A stretch of 64,000 nt of DNA from Thermosipho melanesiensis BI429. Lineage in GTDB: Bacteria; Thermotogota; Thermotogae; Thermotogales; Fervidobacteriaceae. The stretch is from positions 558,001 through 622,000 of the forward strand of contig NC_009616.1 of NCBI RefSeq assembly GCF_000016905.1, in the 5' to 3' direction. The position numbers and the translations under genes are program-made. Numbering within the stretch: position 1 is the stretch's first letter; each line of letters starts with the position of its first letter. This document shows, in pieces, positions 1-6,763 of the stretch. The notes under the pieces are model-generated. The model was not told where the DNA came from. It did not search any database and worked only from the letters and a program-made list of their open reading frames with translations.

Positions 1-995
1 AATTTGTTTTTATGACAGGGATAACGAAGTTTACAAAGACAGGGGTATTTTCGGCATTAAACAATTTGAATGACATATCGTTGAACAAGAAATATTCACA
101 GATGCTAGGGTACACACAAGAGGAGCTAGAGTATTATTTCAAAGAACACATAGAAGAGACGGCAAGAGAGATAGGGATGGGGAAAGAAGAGTTAATAGAG
201 AACCTGAAAGAATACTACAATGGATTTTCATTTGATGGGAGGAGGAGTGTATACAATCCATTTTCGATATTGAGATTTTTTGAAGAGAGAGAATTTAAGA
301 ACTATTGGTTTGAGAGTGGGTCACCATCGTTTTTGTACGAATACATAAAGGGGAGGAAAGTGACATATGAAGAGCTAGTGAAATATCCGGTAAGTGCAAT
401 GGATTTTACGACGAGGGAGATAGAAGATGCGAATGCGAACATATTCTTTGCCCAGGCGGGATATTTGACGTTTAAAGGAGTAAAAAAAATAGGATTAAGG
501 GAAAAATACATATTAGACTATCCGAACATAGAAGTGAGGAACAGCTTTTCAAAGTTAATATTAGAGGCAAATTATGGGATAGAAGGGACAGAAGAGATTG
601 AGAATAGGATATATGAGAAGATAGAAAAGGGAGAGATAAAGGGATTAATAGAAGAGATAAAGAGGATAATAAGCAGTATACCATACAATTTACACAGGGG
701 AGAAGAGAGATATTATCATTCATTGATATACACGATAATAGCGTCAGCGGGAGTGAATGTGACAGCAGAGGAATTAACGAGTATAGGTAGGAGTGACATA
801 GTGATAGAAGAAAGGGGAAAGGTATACATATTTGAGATAAAGATAGACAAAGGAGCAAGGGAAGGGATAAGACAGATAAAAGAGAAGAGGTATTATGAGA
901 AATACGTAGGGAAAGAGATATATCTGATAGGGATAAAGATAAGTTCGAAAGAGAGGAATATAGAAGAGTATGTGATTGAGAAAGTAGGAGGATAG
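1..995 (+). CDS. AAA-like ATPase / PD-(D/E)XK nuclease, C-terminal part (copy 1, cut by window edge)
   Basis: The reading frame is open from base 3, and the downstream tandem copy shows that the ATG at 12 is an internal codon, so the true start lies left of the window. What is visible is the end of the ATPase half, a helical linker and a C-terminal nuclease-like fold with the core GRSDIVIEERGKVYIFEIK (Asp, then Glu-x-Lys), as in the AAA-ATPase_like/PDDEXK_9 (DUF1703) families. The function of these multi-copy proteins is not established. The coding strand is richer in G (ggg, agg, gag codons) than the A-rich genes that follow. It ends 17 bases before copy 2, with GAGGTG in the gap as the next ribosome site. 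Confidence 0.85.
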   Translation, partial: FVFMTGITKFTKTGVFSALNNLNDISLNKKYSQMLGYTQEELEYYFKEHIEETAREIGMGKEELIENLKEYYNGFSFDGRRSVYNPFSILRFFEEREFKNYWFESGSPSFLYEYIKGRKVTYEELVKYPVSAMDFTTREIEDANANIFFAQAGYLTFKGVKKIGLREKYILDYPNIEVRNSFSKLILEANYGIEGTEEIENRIYEKIEKGEIKGLIEEIKRIISSIPYNLHRGEERYYHSLIYTIIASAGVNVTAEELTSIGRSDIVIEERGKVYIFEIKIDKGAREGIRQIKEKRYYEKYVGKEIYLIGIKISSKERNIEEYVIEKVGG

Positions 996-2545
996 AAGGA
1001 AGAGGTGTAGAAATGAAGAAGCTACCGATAGGGGTACAGGATTATAGAGAAATAGTAGAAGAAAATTATGTTTATGTAGATAAAACAAAATATTTGTATG
1101 ATTTAATGACAAGTGGGAAGTTTTACTTTTTATCACGACCAAGGAGGTTTGGGAAGAGTTTAACGATATCGACGTTGTATTACATATTCAAAGGGGAGAA
1201 AGAACTTTTCAGAGGAACATACATATACGACAAGTGGGATTTTAAAAAGTATCCCATTGTACGTATAAATTTACTGGATGTTGCAACAGATAACGAAGAA
1301 AGATTAAAAAAAAGCTTAGCAAAAATAATAAAATTAGAAGGGGAAAGGAATGGGATAGAAATAAAAGAGGAAGATTATAAATTTGCGTTTAATGAGTTGA
1401 TAATAAAGCTTTCACAAAAAGGGCGAGTAGTAATATTGGTAGACGAATACGAGAAACCGATACTAGACAATGTAACGAACAAAGAGAAAGCAGAAAGGTA
1501 TAGAGAGATATTAAGGGATTTCTACGTTACGATAAAATCGAAAGATGAATACATAAAATTTGTTTTTATGACAGGGATAACGAAGTTTACAAAGACAGGG
1601 GTATTTTCGGCATTAAACAATTTGAATGACATATCGTTGAACAAGAAATATTCACAGATGCTAGGGTACACACAAGAGGAGCTAGAGTATTATTTCAAAG
1701 AACACATAGAAGAGACGGCAAGAGAGATAGGGATGGGGAAAGAAGAGTTAATAGAGAACCTGAAAGAATACTACAATGGATTTTCATTTGATGGGAGGAG
1801 GAGTGTATACAATCCATTTTCGATATTGAGATTTTTTGAAGAGAGAGAATTTAAGAACTATTGGTTTGAAAGTGGGTCACCATCGTTTTTGTACGAATAC
1901 ATAAAGGGGAGGAAAGTGACATATGAAGAGCTAGTGAAATATCCGGTAAGTGCAATGGATTTTACGACGAGGGAGATAGAAGATGCGAATGCGAACATAT
2001 TCTTTGCCCAGGCGGGATATTTGACATTTAAAGATGTAAGAAGGTATGGATTTGAAGAAGAATACATATTAGACTATCCGAACATAGAAGTGAGGAACAG
2101 CTTTTCAAAGTTAATATTAGAGGCAAATTATGGAGTAGAAAAAGAAAAGATAAAAGAGGTAAATAGAGAGATAATAAAGTCGTTAGAAAAAAATGACATA
2201 AGAAGAATGATAGAAGAGATAAAGAGGATAATAAGCAGTATACCATACAATTTACACAGGGGAGAAGAGAGATATTATCATTCATTGATATACACGATAA
2301 TAGCGTCAGCGGGAGTGAATGTGACAGCAGAGGAATTAACGAGTATAGGTAGGAGTGACATAGTGATAGAAGAAAGGGGAAAGGTATACATATTTGAGAT
2401 AAAGATAGACAAAGGAGCAAGGGAAGGGATAAGACAGATAAAAGAGAAGAGGTATTATGAGAAATACGTAGGGAAAGAGATATATCTGATAGGGATAAAG
2501 ATAAGTTCGAAAGAGAGGAATATAGAAGAGTATGTGATTGAGAAA
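1..2545 (+). repeat. Direct tandem duplication, copies at 1-983 and 1557-2545
   Basis: Bases 1-469 match 1557-2025 with one synonymous change seen (GAG at 312-314 against GAA at 1868-1870). Then come a divergent island (about 470-507 against 2026-2063), an identical block, a second divergent island (about 576-645 against 2132-2207, two codons longer in copy 2), and a block identical from about 646 to 983 against 2208 to 2545. The repeat offset is 1556 bases before the second island and 1562 after it. The left limit is outside the window. Confidence 0.95.
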
Positions 2546-2566
2546 ATAAAAAATCAGGAGGTGTAA
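1013..2566 (+). CDS. AAA-like ATPase / PD-(D/E)XK nuclease (copy 2, complete)
   Basis: A 517-residue protein of the AAA-ATPase_like plus PDDEXK_9 (DUF1703) architecture. Residues 41-51 (SRPRRFGKSLT) form the degenerate P-loop typical of the family. Residues 139-146 (VVILVDEY) are the Walker B strand, and FMTGITKFTKTG lies near residue 185. The C-terminal nuclease-like core has Asp449, Glu462 and Lys464. An ATP-driven nucleic-acid role is inferred from the fold only; the substrate is unknown. The start follows a GAGGTG site. From base 1557 it is almost identical at DNA level to copy 1, apart from two short divergent islands. Its last codons carry the AGGAGGTG used by ridA. The G-rich codon choice suggests transfer. 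Confidence 0.9.
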   Translation: MKKLPIGVQDYREIVEENYVYVDKTKYLYDLMTSGKFYFLSRPRRFGKSLTISTLYYIFKGEKELFRGTYIYDKWDFKKYPIVRINLLDVATDNEERLKKSLAKIIKLEGERNGIEIKEEDYKFAFNELIIKLSQKGRVVILVDEYEKPILDNVTNKEKAERYREILRDFYVTIKSKDEYIKFVFMTGITKFTKTGVFSALNNLNDISLNKKYSQMLGYTQEELEYYFKEHIEETAREIGMGKEELIENLKEYYNGFSFDGRRSVYNPFSILRFFEEREFKNYWFESGSPSFLYEYIKGRKVTYEELVKYPVSAMDFTTREIEDANANIFFAQAGYLTFKDVRRYGFEEEYILDYPNIEVRNSFSKLILEANYGVEKEKIKEVNREIIKSLEKNDIRRMIEEIKRIISSIPYNLHRGEERYYHSLIYTIIASAGVNVTAEELTSIGRSDIVIEERGKVYIFEIKIDKGAREGIRQIKEKRYYEKYVGKEIYLIGIKISSKERNIEEYVIEKIKNQEV

Positions 2567-2568
2567 AA

Positions 2569-2940
2569 ATGCAATTAATTAATCCAAAAAATGGCCCAAA
2601 GGCTATAGGTCCATATTCCATAGCCGTTAAAACGGGAAATCTGGTATTTGTATCTGGACAACTTCCAATAACAGATTCTGGTGAATTAATAAAAGGAAAC
2701 ATAAAAAAAGAAACAGAGATAATTATGAAAAACATTGAATTAATTTTAAAAGAAGCGGGTAGCTCTATTGAAAAAATTGTAAAGGTAAATGTTTATATGA
2801 AAGACATCTCAAAATTTTCTGAATTTAACGAAATTTACGAAAAACTACTCAACGGTCATAAACCTGCAAGGGCTGTTGTAGAAGTTTCAAAACTTCCAAA
2901 GGATTCTGATATTGAAATAGAAGCAGTAGCGGAGGTATAA
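2569..2940 (+). CDS. ridA: RidA-family enamine/imine deaminase
   Basis: A 123-residue protein of the usual RidA (YjgF/YER057c/UK114) length. RidA proteins hydrolyse reactive enamine/imine intermediates, such as 2-aminoacrylate, to keto acids and protect PLP enzymes. Recognisable features are the N-terminal GPKAIGPYSIAVKTGNLVFVSGQ stretch, here given as GPYS and VFVSGQ, and the C-terminal KPARAVVEV, whose Arg is the conserved carboxylate-binding residue. The AGGAGGTG ribosome site lies inside the end of the upstream nuclease gene, so the two may be cotranscribed. The next gene starts only two bases later, giving a compact pair. Family assignment is firm; the physiological substrate is not visible. 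Confidence 0.93.
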   Translation: MQLINPKNGPKAIGPYSIAVKTGNLVFVSGQLPITDSGELIKGNIKKETEIIMKNIELILKEAGSSIEKIVKVNVYMKDISKFSEFNEIYEKLLNGHKPARAVVEVSKLPKDSDIEIEAVAEV

Positions 2941-2942
2941 AT

Positions 2943-3593
2943 TTGAAAAATTTGTATAATTTACTAAAAAAAGAATATGGAAAATTGGGAAAATGGTGGC
3001 CAGGAACTTCAACTGAAATATTAATTACTGCAATACTAACCCAAAACACCAATTGGAAGAACGTTGAAAAAGCAATGGAAAATATTTATAAATTTACCAC
3101 AAAAGATAATTTACTATTTTTCCTTTATGACACACCAAAAGAAAAATTAGCAGAGATTATTAAACCTGCAGGTTTTTTCAATATAAAAGCAGAAAGGATT
3201 AAAAATTTACTTAATTTTCTAAAAAAACGCAACTTTAACCTAAAATATGTGGAAAAAGAACCAAATCTAAGGGAAAAACTATTAAAAATTAAAGGAATCG
3301 GCAAAGAAACTGCCGATTCCATTTTGTTGTATGCATTTGAATTTCCCATTTTTGTTGTTGATGCATATACAAAAAGATTATTAAAAAGAATATATGGCTT
3401 AAACATTGAAGATTACGATAAAATACAAGAATTGTTTCATAAAAACTATCCTAAAGACACAAGACTTTATCAAGAATTTCACGGATTAATAGTAGAACAC
3501 GCAAAAAAATACTGTAGAAAAAAACCGTTGTGTAGTAAATGTTTCTTTGGTAAAAAATGTAATTACTTAACATCTCCTCTTCGTACATACTGA
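2943..3593 (+). CDS. Endonuclease III-like DNA glycosylase (MagIII type)
   Basis: A 216-residue HhH-GPD glycosylase. The helix-hairpin-helix reads IKGIGKETADS, followed by the catalytic Asp in FVVDAYTKR, and the C-terminus holds four cysteines in C-x5-C-x2-C-x5-C, a [4Fe-4S] cluster site. Aligned with Escherichia coli Nth (GVGRKTAN), the lyase Lys120 position is Glu here, so a monofunctional base-excision glycosylase is expected. GIGKE-x-AD with a VVD motif resembles Helicobacter MagIII, a 3-methyladenine glycosylase, from memory. The start (TTG at 2943) lies in the GGAGG-containing end of ridA. Its last 31 bases overlap the convergent MFS gene. Family firm, substrate inferred. Confidence 0.85.
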   Translation: MKNLYNLLKKEYGKLGKWWPGTSTEILITAILTQNTNWKNVEKAMENIYKFTTKDNLLFFLYDTPKEKLAEIIKPAGFFNIKAERIKNLLNFLKKRNFNLKYVEKEPNLREKLLKIKGIGKETADSILLYAFEFPIFVVDAYTKRLLKRIYGLNIEDYDKIQELFHKNYPKDTRLYQEFHGLIVEHAKKYCRKKPLCSKCFFGKKCNYLTSPLRTY

Positions 3594-4813
3594 AGGAATA
3601 TTGTCGCAATTACAAATGAAACTGTTGAAAAGTATATCAAAGAATCATATCCCAACTTATCTATGAAAAAACCAGAAAGTGGAGGAGCAATTATATTAGC
3701 ACTCATTGAGAAAAAGTAGTAAAGACCCGTATATCCTCCTAATTTTTCTTCACTTGTCATATCAACAACTGTAGGTAAAGAATTAACATTAACCATAGCC
3801 CAACCTATACCACCTAATGTAAAATATATAAATAATAATCTTGTTATTGTTCCAGTATCTTTAAAAATATAAGTTGAAATTACAGTTAAAAGAGAAATCA
3901 ATGCAACTATCATTAGCCCAATAGTCATTGTCTTTTTTCTGCCTATTTTTGAGCCAATAATACCCGCTGGTATGGAAAATAACATAAAAGTTAACGAAAA
4001 AAATCCAAGTATAAACGCACCAGTACTTTCACTAATACCAACTCTAAATTTTGCATAACTTGTGAAAAAAGTTTCCAATGCATTGTAACCAACAAACCAA
4101 AATAAAATAGCAATAAGAATCATTAGTAAACTTTTTTCCTTTGAAAAGAATACTTCCTTAAGATTTATTTTTAATTCCCCAAAACTTTTTGAAAACACAC
4201 TTGAAAATTTTACTTTTTCTCCAGTCCTTATTTTATATTTTTCATCCTCCTTAATAAAAATTACCACTAAAAGAGAAGCAACTAACATGATTATTGCACC
4301 AAGCCAAAATGGCAATGCATAATTTTTATCATAGAGGGGCTTTCCAGCAAAATAAGCAAGAAGTGCACCTAACCCTCCCATGAAATTAATTATGCCATTT
4401 GCTTGACTTCTATATTTTGGAGGCGTAATATCAGGCATTAATGCAATTACAGGGGATCTAAAAAGTGCCATAAAAAAATTCATGAATATGATGTTCAACA
4501 TAAAAAACCACAAAAGGTGGAGAGTTCTTGCAAAGGGTATAAGCGAGAAAAACAAAGCACCTAAAGGAGCTCCAATAAGGATATACGGCATTCTTCTTCC
4601 AAATCTTGAGCGTGTCTGATCACTTAATACCCCAATAAGTGGTAGCATAAAAATAGCAAAAATATTATCAATTGTCATAACAAAACCTATACTTGTTGAA
4701 GAAAGTGAAAAATCTTTTAAAAATATTGGTACATAAGCATTGTACAACGGCCAAAGTATACTAATACCAAAAAAACCAAAACCAAGTAAAAACAACTTTT
4801 TGTAATTTTTCAT
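3563..4813 (-). CDS. MFS transporter, GPH/SLC45-like sugar permease type
   Basis: A 416-residue membrane protein with about twelve hydrophobic segments. The loop after the second segment is LSDQTRSRFGRRMPYILIGAP, close to the DxxxSRxGRRRP signature of the glycoside-pentoside-hexuronide and sucrose-type symporters, and a second loop reads SKIGRKKTM. It should sit in the cytoplasmic membrane; the sugar transported cannot be told. It is transcribed divergently from mgsA, a glycolytic-overflow gene, through a symmetrical promoter (4841-4870), which hints at a carbohydrate role. Its 3' end overlaps the convergent glycosylase gene by 31 bases. The start is ATG preceded by GGGGGATGG. Confidence 0.85.
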   Translation of the reverse strand: MKNYKKLFLLGFGFFGISILWPLYNAYVPIFLKDFSLSSTSIGFVMTIDNIFAIFMLPLIGVLSDQTRSRFGRRMPYILIGAPLGALFFSLIPFARTLHLLWFFMLNIIFMNFFMALFRSPVIALMPDITPPKYRSQANGIINFMGGLGALLAYFAGKPLYDKNYALPFWLGAIIMLVASLLVVIFIKEDEKYKIRTGEKVKFSSVFSKSFGELKINLKEVFFSKEKSLLMILIAILFWFVGYNALETFFTSYAKFRVGISESTGAFILGFFSLTFMLFSIPAGIIGSKIGRKKTMTIGLMIVALISLLTVISTYIFKDTGTITRLLFIYFTLGGIGWAMVNVNSLPTVVDMTSEEKLGGYTGLYYFFSMSANIIAPPLSGFFIDKLGYDSLIYFSTVSFVIATIFLQYVRRGDVK

Positions 4814-4840
4814 ACCATCCCCCCTAATAAAAAATTCGTA

Positions 4841-4870
4841 TTTATTATATCACAACTGTGATATAATAAA
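4841..4870. promoter_or_regulatory. Divergent promoter made of two facing extended -10 boxes in a perfect palindrome
   Basis: Bases 4841-4854 and 4857-4870 are perfect 14-base inverted arms around a 2-base centre. The plus-strand half contains TG-A-TATAAT (TATAAT at 4862-4867), the minus-strand half the same (hexamer 4849-4844). The first should start mgsA, the second the MFS gene. The core TCACA-ac-TGTGA could also be an operator. Confidence 0.75.
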
Positions 4871-4875
4871 TAATA

Positions 4876-4909
4876 ATGTGAGGTGAGAAAATATGTGAGG
4901 TGAGAAAAT
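4876..4909 (+). repeat. Tandem 17-base duplication carrying two ribosome binding sites
   Basis: The unit ATGTGAGGTGAGAAAAT occurs twice in direct tandem, at 4876-4892 and 4893-4909. Each unit carries GAGGTG. The second unit ends two bases into the mgsA ATG at 4908. The first offers an ATG (4891-4893 region) followed at once by TGA, so it cannot make a protein. Confidence 0.95.
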
Positions 4910-5288
4910 GCTAAGAGTTGCTCTAATTGCACACGATAAGAAAAAACTCGATTTAGCTATGTTTGTAAAGGAATGGAAAAGTGTATTTGAAAAATGTGTG
5001 CTATTTGCCACTAAAACTACGGGTAAAATTATTGAGGAAAAAATAGGATTAAAAGTAACAAAATTAGAATCTGGTCCATATGGTGGAGATTTGCAAATAG
5101 GGGCTTTAGTGGCAAATGGCGAAATTGATTTTGTTATTTTCCTAAGAGATCCATTAACTGCTCAACCTCATGAACCAGATGTTTCTGCACTTCTTAGAGT
5201 TTGCGATGTTCATAACGTACCACTTGCTACAAATTTGGCTACAGCTGAAGGATTAGTACTAGAAATTAAAAGAAAACTAGAAAGGTGA
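4908..5288 (+). CDS. mgsA: Methylglyoxal synthase
   Basis: A 126-residue cytoplasmic enzyme converting dihydroxyacetone phosphate to methylglyoxal and phosphate, an overflow bypass of lower glycolysis that responds to phosphate limitation. The N-terminus ([10 protein letters not shown]) and the block [24 protein letters not shown] give the catalytic Asp in GGD. The run [21 protein letters not shown] is diagnostic, as is [12 protein letters not shown] near the end. Length matches the family. It is the first gene of a plus-strand group with the HAD phosphatase four bases downstream, and it is driven by the symmetrical divergent promoter. The ribosome site is duplicated immediately upstream. Confidence 0.97.
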   Translation: MLRVALIAHDKKKLDLAMFVKEWKSVFEKCVLFATKTTGKIIEEKIGLKVTKLESGPYGGDLQIGALVANGEIDFVIFLRDPLTAQPHEPDVSALLRVCDVHNVPLATNLATAEGLVLEIKRKLER

Positions 5289-5292
5289 TTTT

Positions 5293-6090
5293 ATGGTATT
5301 TGTATTTGATTTAGATGGAACCCTCTTAAAAAAAGATTATACTATTTCAACTGAAACAATAGAATTTTTAAAATCGCTGGAAAAATGTGGCCATAAAATC
5401 GTCTTTGCAAGTGGTAGAATGCTTGTTTCTGTAAGAAAGGTGATAAACAAATTTTTTCAAAAAGAATATCCCATAATTGCATATAATGGTGGTATGCTTC
5501 ATTTACCAAACAAAGGAGTTGCATATGAAAAAAGTATAGATTTCGATAATGCAAGTAAGATAATTAGCTTTTTAAGAGAAGAAAACGTTCATAGACAGGT
5601 ATATGTTGATGACAAACTCTATGGAGAAGAAGATAACGATGAAATAAAATCATATGCAAAGCATGCAGATGTAGATTACTACATAGTAGATGATTTGGTA
5701 AAATTAATTTATAAAAAAACCCCCACAAAAATACTATCAATAGCACATTCAGAAAAGATAAACACTTTAAAAGACAAAATAAAAAAGTTGAATTTAAATG
5801 TAGACGCTTTTAAAAGTATGGATATATTTTTAGACATAGTACCAAAGAATGTTAGCAAGGGAAAAGCTTTAAAATTTTTGCTAAAAAAATTGGAAATAAA
5901 TGAAAAATTAGTAGTGTTTGGAGATAATCACAATGATATTTCTATGTTCAAAATAGCTGACATTTCCATAGCAGTAGAAAACGCTGTGGCTGAACTTAAA
6001 AGGGAGGCGGATTATATTGCCCCTTCGAACGATCAAAATGGCGTTTTTTTTATTCTTAACAATTTATTTTCAGATCTTATTATCTGCTAA
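5293..6090 (+). CDS. HAD-superfamily hydrolase, Cof type (IIB)
   Basis: A 265-residue haloacid-dehalogenase-fold phosphatase. Motif I is FDLDGTLL (residues 5-12, nucleophile Asp6 and acid Asp8), motif II FASGR near residue 40, the motif III Lys lies in VSKGKALKF, and motif IV is GDNHNDISMF. The large cap between motifs II and III and the length are those of the Cof/YbiV group, which dephosphorylate sugar phosphates, pyridoxal phosphate or flavin nucleotides. The substrate cannot be deduced. It starts four bases after mgsA, so coexpression with a methylglyoxal enzyme is likely. Its 3' end overlaps the next gene by 74 bases. Confidence 0.93.
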   Translation: MVFVFDLDGTLLKKDYTISTETIEFLKSLEKCGHKIVFASGRMLVSVRKVINKFFQKEYPIIAYNGGMLHLPNKGVAYEKSIDFDNASKIISFLREENVHRQVYVDDKLYGEEDNDEIKSYAKHADVDYYIVDDLVKLIYKKTPTKILSIAHSEKINTLKDKIKKLNLNVDAFKSMDIFLDIVPKNVSKGKALKFLLKKLEINEKLVVFGDNHNDISMFKIADISIAVENAVAELKREADYIAPSNDQNGVFFILNNLFSDLIIC

Positions 6091-6745
6091 AATTGCGTAT
6101 ATCCCACTTGAAAATATTTTAAAGAACGTTTCATTAATTTGTCTTGGAAGTTTAGGTGATTTAACATTATCATATAATGCTGGAGTTGCAGCGGGATATA
6201 TACTGAAAAATGAAGGTTATGATGCTTATGTGGTTGGTGTTCTTGATTCTTTGAGTATCGATGATAAAGAACCATTTCACAGGGTAAATTCTTCTGCTTT
6301 TATTACGGCACATGTGTATTCATTATTTTCAAAAGGACTTTTAACCGCAGGAGTTATACCTTTATTCAATGGAAAAATAATCGATACAGAAATCATATAC
6401 TCTTTAAATACAAGAAATGCAACATACCCTATTTTTGTAGAATCTGAGCTTGAGTTAAAAAAAATAAAAGAGATGGGATATAAAGGTACAGTGATTTTAA
6501 AAGAGGATTTGGAAGATTATATAGATAAAATCAAATTATTTTGGAAAATAAAAAGTCTAAATACTGAAGATATAAGGATTAAAATTCTTAAAAACTCCGC
6601 AATTTGGCTTGGTGGGGAAAAAAAGATATATATAAATGAAATATTTAGAGAAAGTGGACTAATTATTTTTTCAAAAGATATTTTAGACTATGCTCAAGAT
6701 GTTCTAGATGGCTATAAGCAACCAACGGGAAGGAAGCCTTGGTAA
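6017..6745 (+). CDS. Unknown, N-terminally hydrophobic protein, possibly a degenerate GH3-like domain
   Basis: A 242-residue protein. The start is TTG at 6017 behind AGGGAGG at 6001-6007; this site lies within the HAD gene and makes a 74-base overlap. The alternative ATG at 6038 has no ribosome site. Residues 8-24 are hydrophobic (MAFFLFLTIYFQILLSA), like a signal or anchor. The middle (LGSLGDLTLSYNAGVAAGYILKNEGYDAYVVGVLD) recalls the substrate half of family-3 glycoside hydrolases such as NagZ, but the KHFPGHG-type motif is replaced by LFNGK, so I do not predict activity. It lies just before asnS, and the relationship is inference. Confidence 0.65.
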   Translation: MPLRTIKMAFFLFLTIYFQILLSAKIAYIPLENILKNVSLICLGSLGDLTLSYNAGVAAGYILKNEGYDAYVVGVLDSLSIDDKEPFHRVNSSAFITAHVYSLFSKGLLTAGVIPLFNGKIIDTEIIYSLNTRNATYPIFVESELELKKIKEMGYKGTVILKEDLEDYIDKIKLFWKIKSLNTEDIRIKILKNSAIWLGGEKKIYINEIFRESGLIIFSKDILDYAQDVLDGYKQPTGRKPW

Positions 6746-6763
6746 AAATAGGAGGTGTTAAGC

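Noticed and set aside
472-858. Minus-strand open frame rich in Leu, Ser and Cys opposite the first nuclease gene
   Set aside because: It is the mirror of a purine-rich coding strand; it has no ribosome site, no motif, and recurs opposite copy 2 at 2028-2735 for the same reason.
12-995. Reading copy 1 as a truncated 327-residue gene starting at ATG 12
   Set aside because: The same ATG is internal in copy 2 (codon about 186) and the frame is open to the window edge; it is more likely a full gene cut by the window.
1-2566. Possible insertion sequence or transposase in the tandem nuclease region
   Set aside because: No terminal inverted repeats, no target-site duplication and no DDE or serine recombinase motifs; the PD-(D/E)XK core is nuclease-like but the P-loop half is not a known transposition protein.
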